A stretch of 64,000 nucleotides of DNA from assembly GCA_900546355.1 (NCBI GenBank), contig URCM01000001.1:1-64000 (forward strand), in the 5' to 3' direction. Source of the stretch: an uncultured Bacteroides sp. Lineage in GTDB: Bacteria; Bacteroidota; Bacteroidia; Bacteroidales; Bacteroidaceae. Both the position numbers and the translations under genes were made by a program. Below, in pieces: positions 24,689-33,437 of this stretch; the first letter of the stretch is position 1, and each line of letters begins with the position of its first letter. The notes beneath the pieces were generated by a model, which worked only from the letters and a program-made list of their open reading frames with translations, searched no databases and was not told the origin of the DNA.

Positions 24689-24705
24689 ATATCTTCAGTT
24701 TAGTT

Positions 24706-26538
24706 TTACTTGATACCAAATGTCCTTTCCCTGCCTTCTTCCAAGGTCTGTTCCGATGCGCGGTAGTTTTCTTGGGTCATTTGCCTTGTTTCCTCATGCT
24801 TGGCTAGCACGGCATTGGCGAGGGTATTTATCGGCAATGCTCCTTCCCGGCAGGCTTCGGCGGCATGGTATGGCAACAGGATGCTGCACGGCACACCGTC
24901 GATGTCCATAAAGAGGTTGTCTCCTTGCAGTACGGGATGGGCGAGCCTTGCATTCAACGGTTCATCGGGATAGGGCTTATACAGCTGTTTGGCCGGTGTT
25001 TCTTCTTGCCGGTCAAGAGCCTCCTGTCCGGCCTTGTTAAGCAGGTTCAAGCCGCCCATGCCTATCAGCACCATTTTCAACAAGGGGTTGCGGATGAACA
25101 TGCCTAGCAAGATGGAGGCAATGGGCAGCAGGCTGTCCTTTACCCCGAATGATTTGGTATGACCGGTGAACAAGCCTATCAGCACATCGGGAAGCATGGA
25201 AACAACATAGCCCAGGTTCCTGCCCACACCGCCGATACCGTCTAATCCGAATGTCCTGAGCAGTCCATCCCAACCGTTTTCATTAGAGGGCTGTTGATCT
25301 GGTTGTCTAGTTTGTCGGGGCGATTGTGGCATTTGTGGCTCGTCCGATGTCGGTCCTTGACTGTCTGATGTCGATGCTTGCCCGTCCGTAGAAAGGGGGT
25401 TCAAGCTGTTTATACCCTTTGGTTCTTCTTGCAAGGCTTGTTGCTCAGCCAAGTATTCTTCCTCATGTCCGGGTGCCACAACCAAGGGCATATTCTTGTA
25501 GCGTTCATCGTTGCGTTTGTCTTCAAATATCTCGGGAAACATTGACTGGAGGCTGGGAAAATCCGGTAGGGTATTCTGCTCCATCCAATCCGCCCATACC
25601 GGTCTTTCGGTAAGAATGCCCATCGGCTTGGCCAATTGGCTGTTGACTGACAGCACATAGTCGTTCTCGTAGGATAGGATTTTGTTTCCTTGCTTGCGGA
25701 AGCCAGTGAACACGTTATCCTCCGCACCGAACACGGCACGGCTGATGCAATCTTCTACGGTGGGCGGTTTCTTTCCGGCATTCTCCTTGCCCTCGATGTA
25801 CCACTCCACACCGTAGGAAGCGGCTTCCAAGCCCACCGTTCCTGCCAGTGCCGCCCAAGATGCGATGCCGCCGGTAGCCACGGCATCGGCAGCCAATGAC
25901 ACGCCGCGTCCGGCCCACTTTTCCCCGGTGGAAGGGTTATAGGCGACCTCGCCCCTTGCGGCTATCTCCTGTTGTAAGGGGGAGCGCATCAACGAATCGG
26001 CAAACCCGAACAAGCTTCCCTCCATGCCCTTGCGCAGCACATATTCCACCGATGACTTGGGCATCTGCTCTTTGACCATACGGTCAACCATCATCTGCTC
26101 CACCCGGTAGTCCACGTAGGCGTATGCAAGGTCGCCACCTAACCGGGCAGACAGCTTGTCGTACTGCTCCCTGCCAATCTCGGCGACCACGGCCTCCCGC
26201 CATTCATGTGCCAACAGTGCCAGGTCGGATGTGAAATCCTTGTTCCCGGCGATGCGCTCACGGCACATCTCCACATAGTCCTCTGCTGTCTTGCTGTTCC
26301 ATTCACCCGTCAGGCGCAGATACTGCAGGGTGTTGTCCGGCATACCCGTGGCACCGGCGGCAAAGCTGCCAAGCAACCCCGCCGGGCTGAGTGCGTATTC
26401 GCCAATTTCTTCCGCCTGTTTCTTGCCGAGGAAGTCCTTCACGCTACGCATGACAGGGACGAAATGGGTGTCAAAGTAGCTTTGCAGGCAGTATTCCACT
26501 TCGGCAAACCGTTCGCTATGTTGTATTTCCTTGCTCAT
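24706..26538 (-). CDS. Large conjugation-associated protein with a membrane region
   Basis: 610 residues, no known family. Small-residue helices at about 205-240 (VATGGIASWAALAGTVGLEA) and hydrophobic segments at 445-505 (LGYVVSMLPDVLIGLFTG; LLPIASILLGMFI; LLKMVLIGMGGLNLL) suggest membrane insertion. Between them is a Gln/Pro/Ser-rich linker (about residues 375-420). The C-terminal 100 residues look soluble (GDNLFMDIDGVPCSILLPYH). Its position among envelope-acting genes of the operon suits a structural part of the transfer machinery. Confidence 0.6.
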   Translation of the reverse strand: MSKEIQHSERFAEVEYCLQSYFDTHFVPVMRSVKDFLGKKQAEEIGEYALSPAGLLGSFAAGATGMPDNTLQYLRLTGEWNSKTAEDYVEMCRERIAGNKDFTSDLALLAHEWREAVVAEIGREQYDKLSARLGGDLAYAYVDYRVEQMMVDRMVKEQMPKSSVEYVLRKGMEGSLFGFADSLMRSPLQQEIAARGEVAYNPSTGEKWAGRGVSLAADAVATGGIASWAALAGTVGLEAASYGVEWYIEGKENAGKKPPTVEDCISRAVFGAEDNVFTGFRKQGNKILSYENDYVLSVNSQLAKPMGILTERPVWADWMEQNTLPDFPSLQSMFPEIFEDKRNDERYKNMPLVVAPGHEEEYLAEQQALQEEPKGINSLNPLSTDGQASTSDSQGPTSDEPQMPQSPRQTRQPDQQPSNENGWDGLLRTFGLDGIGGVGRNLGYVVSMLPDVLIGLFTGHTKSFGVKDSLLPIASILLGMFIRNPLLKMVLIGMGGLNLLNKAGQEALDRQEETPAKQLYKPYPDEPLNARLAHPVLQGDNLFMDIDGVPCSILLPYHAAEACREGALPINTLANAVLAKHEETRQMTQENYRASEQTLEEGRERTFGIK

Positions 26539-26542
26539 GAGG

Positions 26543-26868
26543 TTACATGATGTTAAGTTGCTTCATCAGTTGTTCCTTGGTCTGTTCTATCGCATGGCGG
26601 CAGGCTTCCATCTGCTTGGGATAGTATTTCTCCAGCAGGGTGTCCTTGGCTATCTCATCGTGGATAAAGCCCACCGCCGTTTGCCGGTTGATCTCCACCG
26701 AGGCTTCCCCATCCTCCTTGTTGTTGAACCAGGCTTTCGTCCACCAACGCAAACCTGCCCGGTCGGGATAGACGGTGACAAGTCTGGGTATGTCGAAACT
26801 GCGCACGTCTATCTCCAGTCCTTCCAACGGGTCGGTGACGCCGATGGCGGCTACCGCTTCGTCAAGTC
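26543..26868 (-). CDS. Out-of-frame C-terminal extension of the M23 peptidase
   Basis: About 107 codons with protein-like composition (LDEAVAAIGVTDPLEGLEID; RLVTVYPDRAGLRWWTKAWF) but no ATG near the beginning; only a TTG at 26827 is available. The frame is open back to the A9 run where the M23 gene is read in the other frame. A single -1 slip or one added A in the run joins them. The simplest reading is one protein of about 375 residues made by slippage, or a gene broken by an indel. The stop lies 4 bases before the next gene. Confidence 0.55.
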
Positions 26869-27678
26869 TTTTTTTTTACCGCTTTCGTCCAACGTGGAGA
26901 GGAACACCCCGTGACGGAACGCCAAGTAGTCCAGGAAGTCGCCTATCAGCAGGTTTTGTACCTTGGCGGCGATGGGTATGGAGCGGCTGCCGATGCCGAG
27001 CGGGTTGGCCAACGAGGGTATCACCTCATAGAAATAGTTGCGGATAGCCGAAAGCGAGAAAATATTGCGTAGCGACTGGACGGTATGGCCGGATACCTTG
27101 TATTGTCCACCCGCGATGTCCGTAAGGTAGTCGGGATAGAAGCGGAGCATCAGTTGCTCGATTTCCTCCCGGTCATCGTCATAGTCAGTGGGTATCTCCA
27201 TTTCGAGGGTGTCGAAGTCGGGCATACCGGTATGTCCTTGTTGCTGCATCATCTTCAAATTGCCATAAATCATGGTGAGAAAGTCGATGGGGTTGATTTC
27301 TTCTCCGTCATACCGCACCTCCATGTGGAGCAGGTCGCCGCTGATGGCCAACACGCTCCCTGCCTTTACCTTTGCCCCGAACGGAGCCATTGCCCTTGCC
27401 AGGTGGGCGTAAGTCACTTCATACTTGCCGTACCGGGTCACTTGGAACAGCCCCTGCCTGGGGGTGCTCCCGATTCCCGTCACCACGCCGTCGGCCACTG
27501 CGGCCAGTATGTACCGATGCGTGCCGAAATCCACGCCGTGGTGGAAAAACGTCTCGCCGCTCTTAGGATGGGCCTGTTCCCCATAGCCCAAGAGCATCTT
27601 CACTTCGCCGTCCCGTTCCTCAAACGGCATACAGTAGCCGCTTGCGGAAACAAGGTTCATTTCTTGTATATAGTCCAT
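26851..27678 (-). CDS. M23-family peptidase-like protein
   Basis: 275 residues in the primary frame. HHGVDFG (about residues 46-52) supplies the first zinc His and the Asp, and YAHLA supplies a catalytic His. The usual HxH strand is LLHMEV, so its first His is Leu; activity may be weakened or lost. No signal peptide. The frame ends at a TAG just after an A9 run (26869-26877), while coding continues in the -1 frame (see 26543-26868). M23 enzymes cut peptidoglycan cross-bridges, which fits a cell-wall remodelling role in conjugation. Confidence 0.7.
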   Translation of the reverse strand: MDYIQEMNLVSASGYCMPFEERDGEVKMLLGYGEQAHPKSGETFFHHGVDFGTHRYILAAVADGVVTGIGSTPRQGLFQVTRYGKYEVTYAHLARAMAPFGAKVKAGSVLAISGDLLHMEVRYDGEEINPIDFLTMIYGNLKMMQQQGHTGMPDFDTLEMEIPTDYDDDREEIEQLMLRFYPDYLTDIAGGQYKVSGHTVQSLRNIFSLSAIRNYFYEVIPSLANPLGIGSRSIPIAAKVQNLLIGDFLDYLAFRHGVFLSTLDESGKKKDLTKR

Positions 27679-27708
27679 ATTCTCGTTATTGTCAATTTTC
27701 TTTCCGTT

Positions 27709-28344
27709 TTATCTTCGCATTCCTCCTTGGCGTTCCTGGCCCTCCTGCGGCGTTTGCCCTATGGGATGCGTCTGCTCAATCCGTGAGTGGTTACCGATAA
27801 GCATCATGCCCAGCAGCAGGCCGCCTATCTTGCCTAACCAGCCGAAACGGCCAAACACCAACAAGGCGGAAGCTACCAAGCCGAGCATTCCCAAGCCCGA
27901 CACGTTTCCTTTTCCCAAGTTGGAGAAGAAATTGCCGAACATATCCAAACCGTTCCCACTAGTTATGTTGCCTAAGAATGTTCCGATACCTCCCCATGTC
28001 TGGTTCATGGTGGAAACGCCATCCTTTACGCCTTGCAGGGCTTCACCTGCCTTGTCAACAGCCTGTTCCACACGGTCGGCGGCTTGCCCGGCCATTTCCA
28101 CTCCTTTGTCCACGTTCTCTTCACCGACCAGCACGTCGGCCACGGTGCGCACTACCGGCTTGTCGTTCACAATGTTCTCCCACGCAAGGTAACCCATGCC
28201 GCCTCCGACGACTGCGGTCTTGGTGGCGTGCCCGAATCCGGCAAGGGTGCGCTGGGGATGCACTATCGCGCCGCCCATCGAGCGTGTGACGGAGTTGTTG
28301 ACCAGTTTCTTGCCGAAACCCAATATTCTTGACCATCCTCCCAT
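27709..28344 (-). CDS. Small-residue-rich membrane protein
   Basis: 211 residues. Two hydrophobic helices near residues 40-58 (TAVVGGGMGYLAWENIV) and 150-185 (LGMLGLVASALLVFGRF; IGGLLLGMMLIG) flank an amphipathic, Gly/Ala/Val-rich segment. No family can be named. It sits between the exported protein pair and the M23 gene of the operon, so an inner-membrane scaffold role is plausible. Confidence 0.55.
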   Translation of the reverse strand: MGGWSRILGFGKKLVNNSVTRSMGGAIVHPQRTLAGFGHATKTAVVGGGMGYLAWENIVNDKPVVRTVADVLVGEENVDKGVEMAGQAADRVEQAVDKAGEALQGVKDGVSTMNQTWGGIGTFLGNITSGNGLDMFGNFFSNLGKGNVSGLGMLGLVASALLVFGRFGWLGKIGGLLLGMMLIGNHSRIEQTHPIGQTPQEGQERQGGMRR

Positions 28345-28380
28345 ATCCAGTGATTGTTTTATTGATGTTTCTATATCCGT

Positions 28381-29064
28381 TTATAAATCTCCGTTTCTTT
28401 TCCACCGCCTCATAGCGGCACGGGCGATTTCTGCCTTGTCCGCTTTTTGCGGCCTTGCCCCTTCATCGATGGTCGCCCACACATCGGCCAGCGAGGTGTA
28501 TTTCACCGCCAAAGTCAGGTGGCGAAGTTTTTTGTTCATCGCTTTCAGCTTCGGCCGGATGCCGAACACCAATTCTATCCGTTGTTTCTCGGTCATCTTG
28601 GTGTCGCTCAGGCATACTTGCCGGATGTCGTTCACGATTTCCACGCTGCCCAATATCAGTTCTTGATAGATGCGGTTGCGGTTCGGGGTGAGTGCCACGG
28701 CAATGGCATTCCCTGCATGGCTGCGCAATTGGTCGTTCAGGCTTCCCATATTTTCTGCCAGTTTGCCTACCTCGTGGTAGAAGCCATATATCTGTGCCGC
28801 ATAGCTGATGATGTCGCGGAAAGAATCGAGGTAGTCGTTGAACTTCCGTTGGATGTCCGTCGTGCCTTCCACTTCCTCCCGTGTCCAGATATGCCCGGTG
28901 GTCTGCATCAGCATCGCCCGCTCCTGTGCTTTCAACTGGTCTTCCGCCTTTTCGGTATAGAGGTACACCATCCCGGCCAGGGTCGGGTCGATTTGCGCCT
29001 TTAATTGCAACGAGCAGACAAGCAGCAAGCCCATTATCACGATATGTTTCTTTATCCCTCCCAT
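28381..29064 (-). CDS. Exported helical protein, paralogue of the next gene upstream
   Basis: 227 residues with a signal peptide (HIVIMGLLLVCSLQLKAQ, cleaved after AQ-type site near residue 24). The mature part is almost all helix. The last 45 residues (YTSLADVWATIDEG, then AEIARAAMRRWKRN) match in pattern the end of the 29089 protein (YTMTDVWNSVTAGM; GEVAHAALDRWRRA), so the two arose by duplication. Size, export and helicity recall VirB5/TraC-like pilus-tip or periplasmic T4SS proteins, but no sequence motif proves it. Confidence 0.6.
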   Translation of the reverse strand: MGGIKKHIVIMGLLLVCSLQLKAQIDPTLAGMVYLYTEKAEDQLKAQERAMLMQTTGHIWTREEVEGTTDIQRKFNDYLDSFRDIISYAAQIYGFYHEVGKLAENMGSLNDQLRSHAGNAIAVALTPNRNRIYQELILGSVEIVNDIRQVCLSDTKMTEKQRIELVFGIRPKLKAMNKKLRHLTLAVKYTSLADVWATIDEGARPQKADKAEIARAAMRRWKRNGDL

Positions 29065-29088
29065 GCTTCATTCATCATTATTTTTTCT

Positions 29089-29781
29089 TCATTGAATGAT
29101 TTTTGCCGCCCTCCTCCATCTGTCTAAGGCAGCATGGGCCACTTCTCCGTTGCTACGGTCTATCATCCCGGCCGTGACGCTGTTCCACACATCAGTCATG
29201 GTGTAGTAGCGGATGCTCAGATGCAGCAGGTACAGTTTCTTGCTGAAAGCGTCCAGCCTATCGGACAAAGCCCAGAGGGTTTCGCTCCGTTCTGCACCTG
29301 TCAGCATGTTCTGCGGCCCGCCCGTGGCCACGGCATTTCTGAGTAGCGTATAAACCGAAACAAGTTCAGTGGCCGTTTCAATGTAGAGGTTGTTCATGCT
29401 CATCGTGGCGACAATGCCTTGCGGATTGTGGGTGATGGCCTTGCGCAGTTTGCCAAGAGTGATGAAAATGCGTACCCCGTCCTCATACAGGGTGGTGGCT
29501 GCTTTCAGCGAGGAGGCATAACCTTCCACCGTTTGCAGGTAGTCGCTGTATTTGCGTTCCCATTCATGAATGCGGTTGAACTCGGCGGCGATGGTGTTCT
29601 GCAAGACCGCCGTTTTAGTCTGGCCTTCAATCTGGTCTTGTATCTGGCTATTGATAGCCTCGTTGCCTTCTGCCAAGGCCAACCATTCCAAAGGGTTGGT
29701 CTGTACGAATTGCGCTTGTACCCGGATGCCGGCGCACAAGGCAAATACGATGGCCCATATCTTAACGGTTCGTGATTTCAT
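29089..29781 (-). CDS. Exported helical protein, paralogue of the adjacent gene
   Basis: 230 residues with a signal peptide (VKIWAIVFALCAGIRVQAQ). The long helices (AVLQNTIAAEFNRIHEWERK) and the C-terminal YTMTDVWNSV and ALDRWRRA strings mirror the 28381 protein. The start overlaps the end of the PH-domain gene by 20 bases, so it is in the same operon. A periplasmic role in the transfer apparatus is inferred from context only. Confidence 0.6.
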   Translation of the reverse strand: MKSRTVKIWAIVFALCAGIRVQAQFVQTNPLEWLALAEGNEAINSQIQDQIEGQTKTAVLQNTIAAEFNRIHEWERKYSDYLQTVEGYASSLKAATTLYEDGVRIFITLGKLRKAITHNPQGIVATMSMNNLYIETATELVSVYTLLRNAVATGGPQNMLTGAERSETLWALSDRLDAFSKKLYLLHLSIRYYTMTDVWNSVTAGMIDRSNGEVAHAALDRWRRAAKIIQ

Positions 29782-30268
29782 AGATTCCCTTTCTTCGTTT
29801 GTTCAATTCTACCCGTCCACGGATGACAGTCACTAAATCGTCATTTATCCCCATGCCGATGATGTCAAGCTGTGGCGTAGTGCGGTCGCCTGAATGGACG
29901 CTCACGGTTTTCAGCCCGCAAAGTTGTTGCAGCAGGTTGCTCCGCTCGGCGAAATCCACTACCCGGTATAGTTCCACGTAATCGCTGCTCCGGGTAATCA
30001 CCCCATGTTCATATATCAGTTGTTCGTCCGTAATGCGGTAAATCATGCGTTTGAGGTAGATAAAACGGTAAGCCAAGACCAACGACATGGCCACTGACAA
30101 CCAAAGCAACAATCCCTTGAACAGCATTCCGTCCATCCCGGCACAAGCGTAACCGCACAGGTCGAGCGTCAGCAACGGCAGGTTGTCGATAAAAAACTGC
30201 AACGTCCGTGGTCGTAATTGCAGGGTGCCGGGTAGCATGAATGGGGATTGTGAATTAATCTGTGTCAT
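29762..30268 (-). CDS. PH-domain (bPH2/YdbT-like) membrane protein
   Basis: 168 residues. A hydrophobic hairpin at about residues 48-70 (GLLLWLSVAMSLVLAYRFIY) is followed by a beta-rich domain (MIYRITDEQLIYEHGVITRS; VELYRVVDFAERSNLLQQLC), the layout of bacterial PH-like DUF304 proteins. These sit in the inner membrane, and their function is usually unknown. ATGA overlap with the primase-like gene upstream. Confidence 0.7.
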   Translation of the reverse strand: MTQINSQSPFMLPGTLQLRPRTLQFFIDNLPLLTLDLCGYACAGMDGMLFKGLLLWLSVAMSLVLAYRFIYLKRMIYRITDEQLIYEHGVITRSSDYVELYRVVDFAERSNLLQQLCGLKTVSVHSGDRTTPQLDIIGMGINDDLVTVIRGRVELNKRRKGIYEITNR

Positions 30269-31515
30269 CGCCTGAATCTGGTTTGTTTTTCTTCTGTATT
30301 TTCTTGTTCCATGCTCTCGTCCATCCGTTTGTCCAAGAGCTGGTCGTTCCAGTCCTTGTAACCCTCGCTGGGAGGACGGTAATCGATATGCTGTTTCTCC
30401 AAGCCTAGTTCCTTACAGACGGCGTCAAAGTCAAAAGTGGTGACAACCATCTCATGCCGCCCGTATTTCCCCGTCAAGTCTGTGACAACCAAGGTGTCTT
30501 TCTTGGTGGTATGCGAGTTGAATACCCTCCCGTTCATCTGCAAGGCGAAGTTCACGGCATAAAGCTGTCCTGCGCGGTCGCGGTCGAAACAGAGGTGGTG
30601 ATTGGCATCGGGTGTCTGCTCCAGCATCCCGGCAAACTGCCGCACGCTCGGGGTACCGCCCGTGGAAACAAACACGGCGTTTCCCAAGTCGGCGTATGCC
30701 ACGGTTCCCTTCTTTTCAATTTGGTAGTACGCCATCGCATCGAAGGCGCTCTCAAACCAATACACATCCTTTGCTCCCGACAGCGGTGTGATATAGCCCA
30801 CATCGCTGCGGTGCTGCTCAAGCCTGCCTATCCACATTCCTTCCGTGGCGTTGCTCCCTGCCGCCATGCCTTTGTAGGCGGTCTTGCCCTCCGCATTGGG
30901 GCGGCTACGTTCTTCCAGGCCGACAATCTGTTGGCCAGGCCATGCGGGCAGTGACAATGGAAAAGCGAGGTTGGTGAACGACTTGCCGTCTGTCCGGTGT
31001 TTGGAAGCAAGGAAGAAATGGCCGCAAAAGGCACGTTGGGTGTCGAGGTCTATCCCTCGGTTCTTGAAATAGGGATAGAACTTCTTCTGGCTCTCCCAAT
31101 CGTCCATGCGGAAGGCTTGCAGGTCGTATTCGTCGATATCAAACGGTTTGCCCTCCTTGCCGGGGTTGAATATCCTTGTTTCCCGGATTTCCTGCGGCTC
31201 GTTCAACAGACGGCGGCATACAAGGTTGACCAATCGGTCGGTGGACATCCCCGGAGTGTATTCGGCAAAGAAGTGGGGATGTTCCTTGATGAAGGAGATG
31301 ACGTTGTAGTTCTTGCGTTCGGGTGGTTGGAAGCAGCAGAAGCCGTTGCCGGTGACGATGAACTTGTCGCCGCGCACCCTGCGTCCGTCGCTGTCAATGC
31401 GGACATACGACGGATAACGCAGTCCGTCACGACGGTTCAGCCGATAGCCTGCGTCCACCAGCAATTCCTGTATGCTCAGTCGCCTCTTGTAATCCTCGTA
31501 AGTCAGTTCTGCCAT
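30265..31515 (-). CDS. Toprim-domain primase-like protein
   Basis: 416 residues from ATG 31515 (MAELTYEDYKRRLSIQELL). The N-terminal part resembles the zinc-finger/DUF3991 region of mobile-element primases but lacks an obvious Cys-rich finger. The Toprim region includes VYWFESAFDAMAYYQ (catalytic Glu) and LCFDRDRAG (DxD-type), about residues 255-330, and ends with GYKDWNDQLL. Such proteins lay primers or process the transferred strand in the recipient. It works logically with the beta clamp and OB-fold protein of the same element. Confidence 0.7.
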   Translation of the reverse strand: MAELTYEDYKRRLSIQELLVDAGYRLNRRDGLRYPSYVRIDSDGRRVRGDKFIVTGNGFCCFQPPERKNYNVISFIKEHPHFFAEYTPGMSTDRLVNLVCRRLLNEPQEIRETRIFNPGKEGKPFDIDEYDLQAFRMDDWESQKKFYPYFKNRGIDLDTQRAFCGHFFLASKHRTDGKSFTNLAFPLSLPAWPGQQIVGLEERSRPNAEGKTAYKGMAAGSNATEGMWIGRLEQHRSDVGYITPLSGAKDVYWFESAFDAMAYYQIEKKGTVAYADLGNAVFVSTGGTPSVRQFAGMLEQTPDANHHLCFDRDRAGQLYAVNFALQMNGRVFNSHTTKKDTLVVTDLTGKYGRHEMVVTTFDFDAVCKELGLEKQHIDYRPPSEGYKDWNDQLLDKRMDESMEQENTEEKQTRFRR

Positions 31516-31561
31516 GACCAATTCTCAATTCCTCATTCTTAATTCTTCATTCTTCGTTGAA

Positions 31562-33175
31562 TCACATTCCATGCCGCATCTCATGCTGCATCCGTTCCGT
31601 GTTCACGGCCGCCTCATAGTTGCGTGCCGCCACATCCATCGGTGTGTCCACACCGGGCTTGAAATAGCAGCGTGGGGGTGGAGGGCCGTGCCTTTCTAAG
31701 TAGATGTCGGGGCGTGGGCCACGGCCCAGTTCGCCCATAACGGCCACGCCCGCCAACAAAGCCGCCCCGATTTTCGTTCCCAACGGCACGTTGTCCCTCG
31801 ATTTCATGTCCACTTCCCCGAATATCTTGGAAAACAGTTTCAAGCGGTGGTAGTCATCGATGGCCATGAACTTGTCATATTGCTTCTGGGTGATTTCGTG
31901 GCTCACGGCCTCTCCGTCAATGACGGCGGTCATACGGTACTTACCCTCGGTCTCGGTGGGCTCTACCCGAATCTCGTCCACCGTCACCTCCCGTCCGTGC
32001 CTCCCTTCCCTGTACCAGCCTTTGTCGGGATGGATATAGGCAAGGTCGTTACCGTCCATCACCACCGTGTCTTTGGGCAGTTCCCTTTCTTCGGGCACTA
32101 CGGATAACCCTTCATTGGCATATTGTCCTTGCCCGCCTTGCAATCCCTGCATTCCTTGCTCCAGTTGCTCCGCTTGGGCAAGCTGGCGGTTCAGGTCTTC
32201 CATGACAGCCGGATGCAGTTCGATGGCAATCGTCTTGTCGCTGTTCAGCATATCCATCGTGATGGGAACGGAAAAATCCTCTTTGATGATGCCGTTGATG
32301 ATTTCCAGCCGCTTTTCCACCGGCATTTCCTGCGCGGAATTGTGGGTCAATGCAGCCAGTTCCTCCTCTTTCAAGTCATATTGCAGGTCTGCGGGAATGG
32401 AGGCGGATTGTATGGTCAGCGTCTTGCGTTCGGGGTCGATAAGTATGCCGTGGCTTGCCAGGCATTCCTGCCATTTCTCGTTGGTGAAATAGACGGGTGA
32501 GGTAATGAGTGTGTGATAAGGTTTGGCCGGTTCGGTAGGACGTGGCCTCGGTTGCAAGGGTGTGATGACCGTTTCCAGTTCCTCCAACACATCCTGCCCG
32601 GCCACCGTAGCGGTGGGATGCCCCTTGTAGTAGAAGCCATAACCGCCGCTCTGCAACTCTCCGGGTTTCATGCGTCCGTCAGGCCGGTTGGGCACTATCG
32701 GTGCGCCGGGATAGTAAAGGTTACCGCCGATGCGTCGCAGGTGGAAGCCGTCCTGCTGGCGGGGTGTCCAGCCGAGGAAGCAGGCTCCCCAGGGGTGGCG
32801 CAAAGGAAATGGGCGTCCAAGCCGTCCATATTCGCCCGCACCGATGCGGTAGCCGTGTAACCCCATGGCCACTCGTCCGTTGGCGTTCCGTGCGTGTACG
32901 AAATCTCTGGGCAAGTCGAAATCCGCCGCCACGATGCTGGCGAAGGTGTTGTAGCACCGTCGGTTGGCGTAGTTTGTGCCCCAGTCGGTCAGTGCCTGCA
33001 ACTGCTTTTCGGTAATGGGATAGGAAAGCAACGGGGAGTCATGCCCCTGCACAAGCAGGACAAATCCTTCGCTACTTCCCGCTATATGTCCTCTCATGCC
33101 GTTGCGGGCCAACAGGTCTCGCATCTCCGGCGGCAGTTCCAAGGGGCGGGGGGTGGTATTCTTTCGTATGCTCAT
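31562..33175 (-). CDS. Large hypothetical protein of the conjugation operon
   Basis: 537 residues, no recognised domain. The N-terminal 200 residues are basic and Gly/Pro-rich (GLHGYRIGAGEYGRLGRPF). The middle is helical, with a Gln-rich stretch (about residues 325-350). Near residue 470 there is a short hydrophobic segment (IGAALLAGVAVMGEL). DUF3945-type proteins of Bacteroidales elements share the ITQKQYDKFMA-like string. Function not known. Confidence 0.5.
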   Translation of the reverse strand: MSIRKNTTPRPLELPPEMRDLLARNGMRGHIAGSSEGFVLLVQGHDSPLLSYPITEKQLQALTDWGTNYANRRCYNTFASIVAADFDLPRDFVHARNANGRVAMGLHGYRIGAGEYGRLGRPFPLRHPWGACFLGWTPRQQDGFHLRRIGGNLYYPGAPIVPNRPDGRMKPGELQSGGYGFYYKGHPTATVAGQDVLEELETVITPLQPRPRPTEPAKPYHTLITSPVYFTNEKWQECLASHGILIDPERKTLTIQSASIPADLQYDLKEEELAALTHNSAQEMPVEKRLEIINGIIKEDFSVPITMDMLNSDKTIAIELHPAVMEDLNRQLAQAEQLEQGMQGLQGGQGQYANEGLSVVPEERELPKDTVVMDGNDLAYIHPDKGWYREGRHGREVTVDEIRVEPTETEGKYRMTAVIDGEAVSHEITQKQYDKFMAIDDYHRLKLFSKIFGEVDMKSRDNVPLGTKIGAALLAGVAVMGELGRGPRPDIYLERHGPPPPRCYFKPGVDTPMDVAARNYEAAVNTERMQHEMRHGM

Positions 33176-33206
33176 CTCGGGTTATTCTCATGCTGTTATA
33201 CGATAA

Positions 33207-33431
33207 TCAGGCATCGCCGTTGGCGAGTGCAGTTTCTATCTCCTCCTGCTTCATGTCGAGGAAGCGCAAGGCGGTGTCGTCGTCCATTGGCAGGTCGCGC
33301 AGGCGGCAGTACTTTTCGTATTCCGTCCTCCATTCCCTCGAATGGTGCCATACATAGTCTTTCCAACCATATTCACCGCTCTGCACCTTTTCCACAAGGG
33401 TTTCTTCCGGGTAGTATTCTTCTTTTGACAT
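33207..33431 (-). CDS. Small acidic hypothetical protein
   Basis: 74 residues, acidic, Trp/Tyr-rich (YGWKDYVWHHSREWRTEY), starting 6 bases after the DUF4099-like gene. No motif. Its last third (DDDTALRFLDMKQEEIETAL) is an amphipathic helix. Probably a partner of a neighbour in the operon. Confidence 0.55.
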   Translation of the reverse strand: MSKEEYYPEETLVEKVQSGEYGWKDYVWHHSREWRTEYEKYCRLRDLPMDDDTALRFLDMKQEEIETALANGDA

Positions 33432-33437
33432 GATGCC

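Noticed and set aside
28447..29004. Plus-strand 185-residue open frame
   Set aside because: Antisense of an exported protein with a clear signal peptide; no coding signs of its own.
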